Source of the DNA: Endozoicomonas sp965232255
GTDB lineage: Bacteria > Pseudomonadota > Gammaproteobacteria > Pseudomonadales > Endozoicomonadaceae
Length of the DNA: 64,000 nt
Direction: 5' to 3'
Assembly (NCBI GenBank): GCA_965232255.1
Contig: OZ246962.1
Location: 3,827,575 to 3,891,574 of the forward strand
Shown here one piece after another: positions 42,494 through 51,600 of this stretch. Both the position numbers and the translations under genes were made by a program. Position 1 is the stretch's first letter. Each line of letters starts with the position of its first letter. Under the pieces are notes generated by a model. It did not search any database. It was not told the DNA's origin and worked only from the letters and a program-made list of their open reading frames with translations.

Positions 42494-43117
42494 CTACTGC
42501 GTTCCCCACCCCGGCATTAGCTTCTGACTAACCCCAAGCTGGTCAAGCACTCGAGCAACCACAAAATCCACCAGATCATCCACCGTTGTCGGACGATGGT
42601 AAAAACCCGGCGATGCGGGCAACACCACACAACCCATGCGGCTGAGTTTGAGCATATTTTCCAACAGGATGTCTGAATAGGGTGTTTCCCTTGGGACGAC
42701 GATCAGTTTATGTCGCTCTTTCAGGACAACAGTGGCTGCTCGCTGGATCAAGTTGCTGCTCAAACCACAGGCAATGGCTGACAAAGTACCGGTACTGCAC
42801 GGGCAGATAACCATGATTTCAGGAGCACCGCTGCCTGAGGCAACAGGTGACATCCAGTCATTGTCGTCAAATACCCGAATTTGACCTGGTTCAGCCCAAT
42901 AACGTTCACTTAGAAAGCGTTCAACAGAGTCGGCGCAATCTCCGAGCTCAATATCCATCTCCGCCCGTAACACTACTTTTGCTGCCGGAGAAACCAGACA
43001 AAGTACCTGCCACTTTGCCGCTATCAGGCACTCAAGCAAGCGCAGTCCGTATTGAGCACCAGAAGCGCCGGTAATGGCCAGTGTCACTCTCGGAGGAGGT
43101 GTCTGCTGCACAGCCAT
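42494..43117 (-). CDS. ubiX: Flavin prenyltransferase UbiX
   Basis: Makes prenylated FMN, the cofactor of the UbiD decarboxylase in ubiquinone synthesis. The 207-aa flavoprotein has the N-terminal LAITGASGAQYGLRLLE, the PCSTGTLSAIACGLSSNLIQRAA helix and VPRETPYSDILLENMLKL, all UbiX signatures. Its start overlaps the mpl stop by one base, and mpl-ubiX adjacency is also seen in Pseudomonas. Confidence 0.97.
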   Translation of the reverse strand: MAVQQTPPPRVTLAITGASGAQYGLRLLECLIAAKWQVLCLVSPAAKVVLRAEMDIELGDCADSVERFLSERYWAEPGQIRVFDDNDWMSPVASGSGAPEIMVICPCSTGTLSAIACGLSSNLIQRAATVVLKERHKLIVVPRETPYSDILLENMLKLSRMGCVVLPASPGFYHRPTTVDDLVDFVVARVLDQLGVSQKLMPGWGTQ

Positions 43118-44493
43118 TATTGCACCTGGTACTTTTCATTTAACGCACTGACCAGGCGAGCGTGAATGCCCTCAAAGTCGCCATTGCTCATCACCAGCAG
43201 GTGGTCACCGGCGTTGGCAGTCTCGGTAAGATAGCGAACAATTGCCTGCGTGGAGTCCATCACCGAGGCTTTGACCGGGCTCTTGTCGGCCACGCATTGC
43301 GCCAATGGCCAGTCCAGTCCCTGTGGTTCAAACCAGATCACTTCTGATGCCTGCGCCGTGGCAGCCACCAGCGTTTCCTGATGCACGCCCATTTTCATGG
43401 TGTTTGACCGTGGCTCAATAATCACCCGGATATTGGCCTCATTGCCCAGTAAGGCCCGTTGACCAGCCAGTGTCGTGGCAATGGCAGTGGGATGGTGGGC
43501 AAAATCATCATAGATGCGCACGCCAGCAACCTCATCCACCAGCTCCATGCGCCGCTTTACTCCCTGAAACTGTGACAAGGCAGTACAGGCAACATCCGGC
43601 AGCACGCCAACGTGATGGGCTGCTGCGATTGCTGCCAGGGCATTAGCCACGTTGTGATCGCCCTCTTGTCGCCACTGCACAGCACCAACAACAATGCCCT
43701 GGTGCAGTACCCGGAAATGGTTACCTGACTCAGTGATTTTTTCTACTTGCCAGGGGCTGTGTTCGCCAGCCAGTGTTTCCTGTTCTGACCAACACCCCAT
43801 GGCCAGTACCTGATCAATGGCTGGAACATTGGCAGGAAATAAAATACGACCAGTGCCGGGTACTGTCCTGACCAGGTGATGAAAGTGCCGCTGAATGGCA
43901 TCAAGGTCAGCAAAAATATCCGCGTGATCAAACTCAAGGTTGTTGATAATCAGCGTGCGCGAGTGGTAGTGGACAAATTTGGAGCGTTTATCAAAAAAAG
44001 CAGTGTCGTATTCATCGGCTTCGATAACAAAAAATGGTGTGCTGCCAAGGCGTGCGGAAATACCAAAATCCTTTGGGATTCCACCGATCAGAAAACCCGG
44101 CGACATTCCGGCATATTCCAGTATCCAGGCCAGCATACTGCTGGTGCTGGTTTTGCCGTGGGTACCAGAAGCCGCCAGTACCCAGCGCTCAGGAGCAACA
44201 TAGCGGGAAAAGAACTCTGGCCCGGAAACATAGGGCAGTCCCTTGTCAAGCACGTACTCAACCGCCGGATTCCCTCGCGTCATGGCGTTACCAATAACCA
44301 CCAGATCCGGTGGCGGATTCAGCGTTTTGGAATCATACCCTTGAAACAACGTGATTCCTTGCTCCTCAAGCTGGGTACTCATGGGCGGGTAGACATTCTC
44401 ATCACTGCCGGACACCTGAAATCCAAGCTCTCTGGCCAATATGGCCAGGCTTCCCATAAACGTTCCGCAAATACCCAAAATGTGTACGTGCAT
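43117..44493 (-). CDS. mpl: UDP-N-acetylmuramate:L-Ala-gamma-D-Glu-meso-DAP ligase
   Basis: Recycles cell-wall tripeptide by ligating it to UDP-MurNAc. The Mur-ligase architecture is clear: Rossmann start HVHILGICGTFMGSLA, ATP-binding ASGTHGKTSTSSM, central domain with EADEYDTAFFDKRSKFVHY, and C-terminal DDFAHHPTAIATTL. About 458 aa, as in E. coli Mpl. I use ATG 44493, which has GGAG upstream; a TTG at 44508 would place that motif inside the gene. It is divergent from the phosphofructokinase gene. Confidence 0.96.
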   Translation of the reverse strand: MHVHILGICGTFMGSLAILARELGFQVSGSDENVYPPMSTQLEEQGITLFQGYDSKTLNPPPDLVVIGNAMTRGNPAVEYVLDKGLPYVSGPEFFSRYVAPERWVLAASGTHGKTSTSSMLAWILEYAGMSPGFLIGGIPKDFGISARLGSTPFFVIEADEYDTAFFDKRSKFVHYHSRTLIINNLEFDHADIFADLDAIQRHFHHLVRTVPGTGRILFPANVPAIDQVLAMGCWSEQETLAGEHSPWQVEKITESGNHFRVLHQGIVVGAVQWRQEGDHNVANALAAIAAAHHVGVLPDVACTALSQFQGVKRRMELVDEVAGVRIYDDFAHHPTAIATTLAGQRALLGNEANIRVIIEPRSNTMKMGVHQETLVAATAQASEVIWFEPQGLDWPLAQCVADKSPVKASVMDSTQAIVRYLTETANAGDHLLVMSNGDFEGIHARLVSALNEKYQVQ

Positions 44494-44687
44494 CCAAAAT
44501 TTCTCCAAAAGAGCACCCTAAACCGGAATTTTGACATTGTTTGCGCCCGGTTCGCAAAAGGACGTTGACATGATGGCGGTAACAGCCGATAAACACTGCA
44601 AGTCACAGGGAGGCACTCCGGCAAATACCCTGACCGGACACTCCCCTGCTCGAGCCAGAAACAACAGAGATATCCGGAACTTGATCT

Positions 44688-45956
44688 ATGCCCCAGAAGC
44701 ATGCTTTCTACGCACAGTCGGGCGGTGTCACCGCAGTTATCAACGCCAGTGCCTGCGCAGTTATTGAAACGGCCCGTCGCTATCCGGATCAGATCAGTAA
44801 GGTTTACGCCGGCCACAATGGTATCCTCGGTGCCCTGCGTGAAGAGTTGATCGATACCTCCCATGAGTCCGATGAAACCATCGGCGCATTGGTCAGAACG
44901 CCCGGCGGCGCTTTCGGTTCCTGTCGTTACAAGTTGAAATCCCTTGAGGAGAGCGAAGCGGAATATCGTCGTCTGATCGAGGTCTTTCAGGCCCATGACA
45001 TCGGCTACTTTTTCTACAATGGCGGCAACGACTCCATGGATACCGCCTGGAAAGTCTCCCAATTGAGCGAAAAACTGGGCTATCCCCTCACCTGCATTGG
45101 CATTCCGAAAACCATTGATAACGATCTGGCGGTTACCGACAACTGCCCAGGCTTTGGCTCAGCAGCCAAATACCTGGCCGTATCCACCAAAGAGGCCAGT
45201 CACGATATTGCCTCTATGTGCGACACATCCACCAAAGTATTTGTGCTTGAGGTCATGGGTCGCCACGCCGGTTGGCTGGCTGCGGCTACCGGTCTGGCAG
45301 CGCGACAGAATGGCGACCCGCCGCATATTATCCTCTTTCCGGAGCTGCCGCTGGATAAACAGAAGTTTCTGCAAAAAGTCCACGAGACCGTCAGTAACGA
45401 GGGTTATTGCGTAATTGTCGCCTCTGAGGGTGCAAAATACGACGACGGTAGTTTTGTCTCTGCCTCCACCACGGTCATTGATTCGTTTGGTCATCAGCAG
45501 CTCGGTGGTGTGGCACCAGCGCTTTGCAATATGATCAAGCAGGCACTTGGCTACAAATATCACTATGCCGTGGCTGATTATCTACAGCGTTCAGCGCGGC
45601 ACATTGCCTCGCGGGTAGATGTGGAACAAGCTTATGCGGTAGGTAAAGCCGCTGTGGAGCTGGCGGTTTCTGGTCACAATGCGGTCATGCCAGCCATTGT
45701 CAGGGAGTCTGACCTTCCCTATCGCTGGGCCATCAAAGCGGTGCCGCTGGAACAGGTCGCCAATTTTGAGCGAAAGATGCCGTTGTCGTTTATTAGTGAT
45801 GATGGTTTTAATATCACGCCAACCTGTCGGGAGTACCTTGAGCCACTGATTGAAGGCGAAGAGTATCCGCCTTATCTTAACGGCCTCCCCCGTTTTGCCC
45901 GATTAAGGAAAGTATTTGTTGAAAAACAGCTCGATGTTCCGTTTTCTGAGCTTTAA
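44688..45956 (+). CDS. 6-phosphofructokinase, pyrophosphate-dependent type
   Basis: Phosphorylates fructose-6-phosphate in glycolysis. The 422-aa protein carries PFK motifs AQSGGVTAVINAS, YNGGNDSMDTA, PKTIDND and MGRHAGWLA. Two positions discriminate the phosphoryl donor. ATP enzymes have Gly in GGDGS and PGTIDND; here they are Asp (GGND) and Lys (PKTIDND), the signature of pyrophosphate-dependent enzymes, which can also run in reverse. The ATG start has little upstream purine. This gene stands alone between mpl and the RING-protein gene. Confidence 0.9.
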   Translation: MPQKHAFYAQSGGVTAVINASACAVIETARRYPDQISKVYAGHNGILGALREELIDTSHESDETIGALVRTPGGAFGSCRYKLKSLEESEAEYRRLIEVFQAHDIGYFFYNGGNDSMDTAWKVSQLSEKLGYPLTCIGIPKTIDNDLAVTDNCPGFGSAAKYLAVSTKEASHDIASMCDTSTKVFVLEVMGRHAGWLAAATGLAARQNGDPPHIILFPELPLDKQKFLQKVHETVSNEGYCVIVASEGAKYDDGSFVSASTTVIDSFGHQQLGGVAPALCNMIKQALGYKYHYAVADYLQRSARHIASRVDVEQAYAVGKAAVELAVSGHNAVMPAIVRESDLPYRWAIKAVPLEQVANFERKMPLSFISDDGFNITPTCREYLEPLIEGEEYPPYLNGLPRFARLRKVFVEKQLDVPFSEL

Positions 45957-46029
45957 TCAAAGCGGTTGGCTCTGTCGATGGGAGTGATCTTTACAGTTCG
46001 GAACAGGCAGATAAGGCCGGAGTTTTACC

Positions 46030-46416
46030 ATGGTGCCCGTGGCAACTAATCCATGCCCAATATGTTTTGACCCAACGGATAATGTGTCAGCCCACAGTTC
46101 GACCAGACTTCGTTGTGGCCACGTCTTCGGGCGATCTTGCATCCTCAGATGGAGCGTCGAAAAGCGCATCTGCCCTATTTGTCAGCAGGCTTCCTTGCCA
46201 CACGAGTTGAAGGGTGCTCGTCTGGTCGAGGCCGAGGTGAGGGAAAATCGCTCTGCGCTGTCTGTCTTTATTCCCATGTGGTTGCTGATCCTGACAGGTA
46301 TTGTCTGTGTACATAACGAGTTGCCATATGGTCCCGAAAATCATTTTGCCAATTGCACACTGACGCTCATTGCTCTCACCATTCTGGGTGCGATTGTTTT
46401 GCCTATTGAACAATAA
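46030..46416 (+). CDS. Small membrane-anchored RING-finger protein
   Basis: A 128-aa protein starting at ATG 46030, 7 nt after GGAG. The N-terminus is a RING module typical of eukaryotic E3 ligases: C9-PI-C12, then LRCGH (C29, H31), RSCILRW (C37) and CPIC (C48, C51). The fifth zinc ligand, normally Cys or His in CGHxF(C/H)xxC, is Gly34, so the finger is incomplete or altered. Two hydrophobic segments follow (about 75-93 and 107-126), giving a membrane anchor with the RING on the N-terminal side. Bacteria have no ubiquitin pathway, so the likely target is a host ubiquitin system. This is inference. Confidence 0.85.
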   Translation: MVPVATNPCPICFDPTDNVSAHSSTRLRCGHVFGRSCILRWSVEKRICPICQQASLPHELKGARLVEAEVRENRSALSVFIPMWLLILTGIVCVHNELPYGPENHFANCTLTLIALTILGAIVLPIEQ

Positions 46417-46449
46417 TGCTGTCTATTGCTGCAAATGGCATCAGCATAT

Positions 46450-47796
46450 TCAGCATATATTGTTATTGTCGTAGAACCGAAAATCGTTTCGCCCCTCTTT
46501 TTTCGCCATATACATGGCTTCATCGGCCGCTTTAACCAAGCTGTCCGCGTCGTTGCCATTCTCCGGATAAAAAGCAATACCAATGCTGGTACCAACTTTC
46601 CTTGCTGTATTGCCCAGGTCATGCGGCTCAGTCAAGACCGTAAGAATTTTCTGCGCAACAATACTTGCGTCAGCCTGACTCCTGACATCATCAAGTACTA
46701 CGGCAAACTCATCACCCCCTAGTCGGGCTACCATATCCACTTTGCGAATACAGCTTTCCAGACGAACAGCGACACTGGTCAGTAGCTGGTCGCCTGCCTC
46801 GTGCCCAAGCTGGTCGTTGATCTCCTTGAAGTGGTCCAGATCAAGGAACAGCACCGCTGTCTTTTTCTGGTAGCGGTCACTGCGGTCCATGGAGGACTGA
46901 AGAAACTCATGGAATAATGTGCGGTTGGCCAATCCGGTGAGGCTATCGTACTTGGCCATTTTCAATAACTGATCTTCAAGCTGTTTGCGCTCGGTGATGT
47001 CCTGAAAGACCAGCACGGCACCCTGAACCGCGTTGCGGGCATTGACAATGGCGGCAATATTCATCTCCGCTGGAAATCGCCCCTGAATCACATTCACCAG
47101 ATCGCAAGACTGCTTCAGGCGTTTACCGCCGACCAGACAGTCGCGGTAGATCTCTGAGTTGCGCCACTGATCCATCACCGTTGTGCGCTCGGTCTCGACA
47201 AAGAGAAAGTGGCTGATGTGGCGCTCCAGAAAAAACGCCTCAGTACCACCGAGCAGTTCACAGCCAACGGGATTAATAAAAGTAATCTTGCCCTCTTTAT
47301 CCAGCCCGACAATACCTTCACCGGCGCAGTCCAGCAGCAGTTTATTTTTCCGGCTGATCCAGCGTAACTCGCGAGTTACCTGTTCCAGCTCCAGCCGTTG
47401 CTGTTCAAGTTGCAAAAATACTTTCACCTTGCCCAACAAAATTTCCGGCACGATGGGTTTGGGCAGGTAATCCACGGCACCGGACTGATAGCCTTTGGCC
47501 ACATAGTTGTGGTCTTTATTGATGGCAGTGACGAAAATAATGGGAATATTAGCGGTCTGCTTGTTGCTGTGTAGCAAGGTTGCGGTTTCAAAGCCGTCCA
47601 TGCCAGGCATCTGCACATCCAGCAAAATAACAGCAAAGTGATGTGCTAGCACTTCCGACAGTGCTTTCTCGCCAGAGTCCACTTTATGCACCTCGGCTCC
47701 AAGGGGTTTTAACAACCGATCCATAGCCAGCAGGTTTTCCGACCGGTCGTCCACCACCAGAATTTTTACTTTGTTATTTTCGTCCATATCCGACAA
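46450..47796 (-). CDS. Response regulator diguanylate cyclase (REC-PAS-GGDEF)
   Basis: Makes cyclic di-GMP under phosphorylation control. The 448-aa protein has an N-terminal receiver (LVVDDR; phospho-acceptor Asp60 in LLDVQMPGMDG; LPKPI), a PAS domain (about 150-270, LLLDCAGEGIVGLD...FINPVG), and a GGDEF domain with the intact active site RLGGDEFAVVL. The product-inhibition I-site RxxD is present as RKVD, five residues before GGDEF. It is the last gene of an operon with the hybrid kinase and CheR, 57 bp after cheR, and probably the output of that kinase. Confidence 0.95.
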   Translation of the reverse strand: MSDMDENNKVKILVVDDRSENLLAMDRLLKPLGAEVHKVDSGEKALSEVLAHHFAVILLDVQMPGMDGFETATLLHSNKQTANIPIIFVTAINKDHNYVAKGYQSGAVDYLPKPIVPEILLGKVKVFLQLEQQRLELEQVTRELRWISRKNKLLLDCAGEGIVGLDKEGKITFINPVGCELLGGTEAFFLERHISHFLFVETERTTVMDQWRNSEIYRDCLVGGKRLKQSCDLVNVIQGRFPAEMNIAAIVNARNAVQGAVLVFQDITERKQLEDQLLKMAKYDSLTGLANRTLFHEFLQSSMDRSDRYQKKTAVLFLDLDHFKEINDQLGHEAGDQLLTSVAVRLESCIRKVDMVARLGGDEFAVVLDDVRSQADASIVAQKILTVLTEPHDLGNTARKVGTSIGIAFYPENGNDADSLVKAADEAMYMAKKEGRNDFRFYDNNNIC

Positions 47797-47853
47797 TCCC
47801 TGTCCAAACGTAACTGGCCACGCCCTGACCAGACTTGTTAATTCAAATATCCC

Positions 47854-48693
47854 TCAGGAACCCAACTTGCGATAAATACGCGAGGTGTTATCCATAGCCG
47901 CAAACTGATGGCGAATCTGGCTGAAACAGAGGTTCTCACGACGCCCAATGCACAAAAAGCCCCGCGGGCACAGACTGTCGTTGATTAGACTCAACGCCCG
48001 ATCCTGTAGCTGCTCATTAAAATAAATCAACACATTGCGACACATCACCAGGTTCATCTCGCCAAAGACGCCGTCCGTGACCAGGTTATGATTGGCGAAG
48101 GTGACGCGTCGGGCCAGGCGGCTGTTGATTTTGATGGCGTCGTACAGGCTCACCCAGTAATCCGACGGCTGACGTTTACCGCCGGCCAGTCGGTAGTTGC
48201 GTTCATACTTGTTGCCATCTTCGCCGGAGTAGATGCCTTTTCTGGCCACGCTAAGGGCATCGTCGTTGAAATCGGTGGCGTAAATCTGACAACGATCAAG
48301 AAGGCCTTCTTCTTCAAGTACGATGGCCAGAGAGTACACCTCTTGCCCCGAGGCGCAGCCGGCATGCCAGATTTTGATGAACGGGTAGGTCTTCAGCACT
48401 GGAATCACCTCGGCACGCAACACGCGAAACACCTCCGGATCGCGGAACATCTCGGTAACCACTACCGAAAGGCTTTTGACGAAACGGTGAAAAGCCCGGT
48501 TATCACGCAGGAACAAGGGTATCAGGTCACTGATCTGGTCAACGCCCACTTCATCAAGATGCTTTTTCACCCGTCGAATAATGGATGCCCGGGCGTAGTT
48601 ATGAAAGTCATAGCCGTAGCGCGACTGGATGGCGCGCAGAAGCAAATCCAGCTCCAGCGCCTCCAACTGAGCCACCGAACCGGACTCAATCAT
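47854..48693 (-). CDS. CheR-type protein-glutamate O-methyltransferase
   Basis: S-adenosylmethionine-dependent methyltransferase related to chemoreceptor methylase CheR. The 279-aa protein has the CheR N-terminal helical domain and the catalytic domain IWHAGCASGQEVYSLAIVLEE, ATDFNDDALSVARKG, VMCRNVLIYF. It starts at ATG 48693, which overlaps the hybrid-kinase stop (ATGA); an in-frame TTG lies 12 bases upstream. No CheB, CheA or chemoreceptor gene is nearby. Its substrate may therefore be the kinase or another signalling protein instead of a classic receptor. Confidence 0.93.
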   Translation of the reverse strand: MIESGSVAQLEALELDLLLRAIQSRYGYDFHNYARASIIRRVKKHLDEVGVDQISDLIPLFLRDNRAFHRFVKSLSVVVTEMFRDPEVFRVLRAEVIPVLKTYPFIKIWHAGCASGQEVYSLAIVLEEEGLLDRCQIYATDFNDDALSVARKGIYSGEDGNKYERNYRLAGGKRQPSDYWVSLYDAIKINSRLARRVTFANHNLVTDGVFGEMNLVMCRNVLIYFNEQLQDRALSLINDSLCPRGFLCIGRRENLCFSQIRHQFAAMDNTSRIYRKLGS

Positions 48694-51600
48694 CGTGACA
48701 GCCAAACCTTTAACATGGCCGTGAGTTTGTCCATATCCAGCGGTTTGGTCATGTAGTCGTTAGCGCCCGCGGCCAGGCATTTGGCTTTATCGCCGGCCAT
48801 AGCCTTAGCGGTCAGGGCGATCACCGGCAGCTCCTTGAATTCATCCAGCTGCCGAATGGCCGTGGTGGCCTCGTAACCGTCCATCACCGGCATCATAATA
48901 TCCATTAAGACCAGCTCAATGCCCTCCTCCTGTTCCAGTTTATCCAGGGCATTTTGGCCGTTATTGGCCAGTACCACTTCCAGTCCTTGCCCCTGCAGTG
49001 CCTTGGACAGAGCAAAGGTATTTCTCAAATCGTCATCCACCAGCAGAATTTTGTGGCCGTCCAGATTGGTCTTTTCTACTAATGCTGGGGCTGCTGTTTC
49101 ATCACTCACCTGCTCATTATTGACGCTGTGCAAAAACAGACTGACTTCGTCCATCACCCGCTCCATGGCCCGATCCCCTTTCATCACCATGGCTTGGGTA
49201 AACTCCTGCAACCGAACATGTTCTTCCGGTTCCGGGAGCGCCGCAGTGTGGATAATTACCGCGGGCATGCGACTGCCAAGTTGTGCCTTAATCTGCTGCA
49301 AAAAGGCCAGTGCGCCGGTGCTGCCCAAATCAAGATCGAGAATCAGACATTGCCATGAGTGAGCGTGCAGCTCACATTCGGCTTCTTTGGTAGAGGCAAC
49401 GTAAGCGGTATGCAATCCTTTGGCTTCGAGCACGGCACCAACTTTGGCACCTTCGGTTTCGTCCGGATCGAGAATCAGTACATCGCGGATATCGCTCTCA
49501 ATGACGGTTTCCAGTTTGACAAAAATGCTGTGGATATCGGCCACGCTTACCGGCTTGGTCAGATAGCCGATGGCACCAGAGCTGGCCACCGTTTCGGGTT
49601 CACGGGCAGAGACAATATGTACCGGTATCTGTCTGGTCAGCTCATCACCTTTTAACCGGACCAGTACTTCCTGACCGTCCATATCTGGCAACCCCAGGTC
49701 AAGAATAATGGCCGCTGGCTGATGACTGCGGGCCAACTCCAGGCCTTGGGCACCAGTCATGGCGTGCCGACAGCCAAAGTTATGTTTACCAGCCAGCAGC
49801 GTCAAAATGTCAGCGAACTGCGGATCATCCTCAATCACCAACAGTTGATAATCGCGCGATTTAACGGCGACATCTTCTGCTTTGATCGGCATCAGAGTCG
49901 GTTTTTCTGTTGGCTGATGGGCAACGGTTTGGGCCGCACAATTATCAGCCAGCACTTTTTCCCGGCTTAGAGAGCACACCGGGTTGACAGGCAAAAACAG
50001 CGTAAAGGTTGTCCCCTTACCTTCCTCACTGTGCAGTTCGATAAAACCACCGAGCAGCTCCGCCATCTCTCTGGAAATAGCCAGCCCCAATCCGGTGCCA
50101 CCGTACTTGCGGCTAGTAGAGCCATCGGCTTGCTGAAATGACTCAAAAATTGACGCCTGCTTCTCTTTGGGAATGCCAATGCCGCTGTCTTTGACGGCAA
50201 AACCAAGCCACTGATCCTGAACAAAGCGACCAGAGCGGGTTTCGTTAAACATACGCACCTGAACGCTGCCGGTCTCGGTAAATTTAAAGGCATTGGAGAG
50301 GAAGTTTTTGACGATTTGCAGCAAGCGCTGGCTGTCAGTAAACACAGAAGCCGACGTGCCTTGCTCGATGGTGACCCAAAACTGCAAGGCGCGGCTGTCG
50401 GCCAACGGTTTGAACAGGCTTTCGATACTGCCTTTGATCTCCGTCAACGGCGTATCTTCCAGATTGACCGACATCTTACCCGCTTCCACCTTGGACAAAT
50501 CAAGAATATCGTTGATCAGCTCCAACAGCTCTTTGCCGCCGTTGTGAATAACCTGCGCCGATTCCACCTGATCTTCGCTGAGGTTGCCTTCGTCGTTATC
50601 CGCCAGCATCTGCGAAAGCAGCAACAGGGAGTTGAGCGGCGTACGCAGCTCGTGGGACATATTGGCCAGAAACTCGGATTTGTATTGGCTGGCACGCGCC
50701 AGTTCCTGAGCCTTTTCAGCGATTTTCTCGCTGGATAGCTCGATATCCTTGTTTTTGCGCTCAATCTCCGCCTTTTGCAACATCAGCTGTTCGCTTAGTT
50801 CTTCCAGCTCAGCATTGGACTTTTGCAGCTCTTCGCTCTGGGCTTTCAGCTCCTCCTCCGACTCCTCAAGAATACCGGCGCGTTTTTCCAGCTCCTCATT
50901 GACAGAACGCAACTCTTCCTGCTGCTCTTTGAGTGCTTCAGACTGTTCAGTGGTGGTTGCTAATAGCTGATTGACGCGGGTACGGTACTGGGCAGAATTG
51001 ATGGCTATGGCGATGCTTTCAATGGAGTATTCCAGGAACAGGCGCTGTTCATCCGTCATGGGCGCTAGCCTGGCAAACTCGAATACCCCTTTGAGCTCAT
51101 TTTCATAGGCCAGCGGAACGATAATGACGTGGGCGGGTATGGCCATGCCCATGCCGGATTCAATACCCAGGTAGCCCTCAGGCACATTAGTCAACTCTAT
51201 GGTTGCTTTTTCCAACGCAGCCTGGCCAATCAGCCCCTCACCGATGGCAAAGCGATTGGCGTGCTGATTGCGCTTGCTCCAGGCGTAGGTGCCCATCAAG
51301 GCCAGTTGTTGCTGATCATCTTTAACGAACATGGCGCCGCTGTGCATGTCTAAGTAACGAGCCACGTAGGTGACAATGTTCTGGCACAAATCGGCCATCG
51401 CCTGTTCGCCACGCACACTGCTGTGCAGCCCGGCGATACCTTCTTGCAGCCAGTTTTTGCGAGTATTTTCATCACTGACGGTGCGCAGCCGGTGGGTCAT
51501 TTCAGCAAAGCTGCGGCTCAGTTCACTGATCTCATTATTGCCTTTGAGCACCGTTCCCCCGGCATAGTCACCGGCAGCGACCCGATTGACCCACCGGGTA

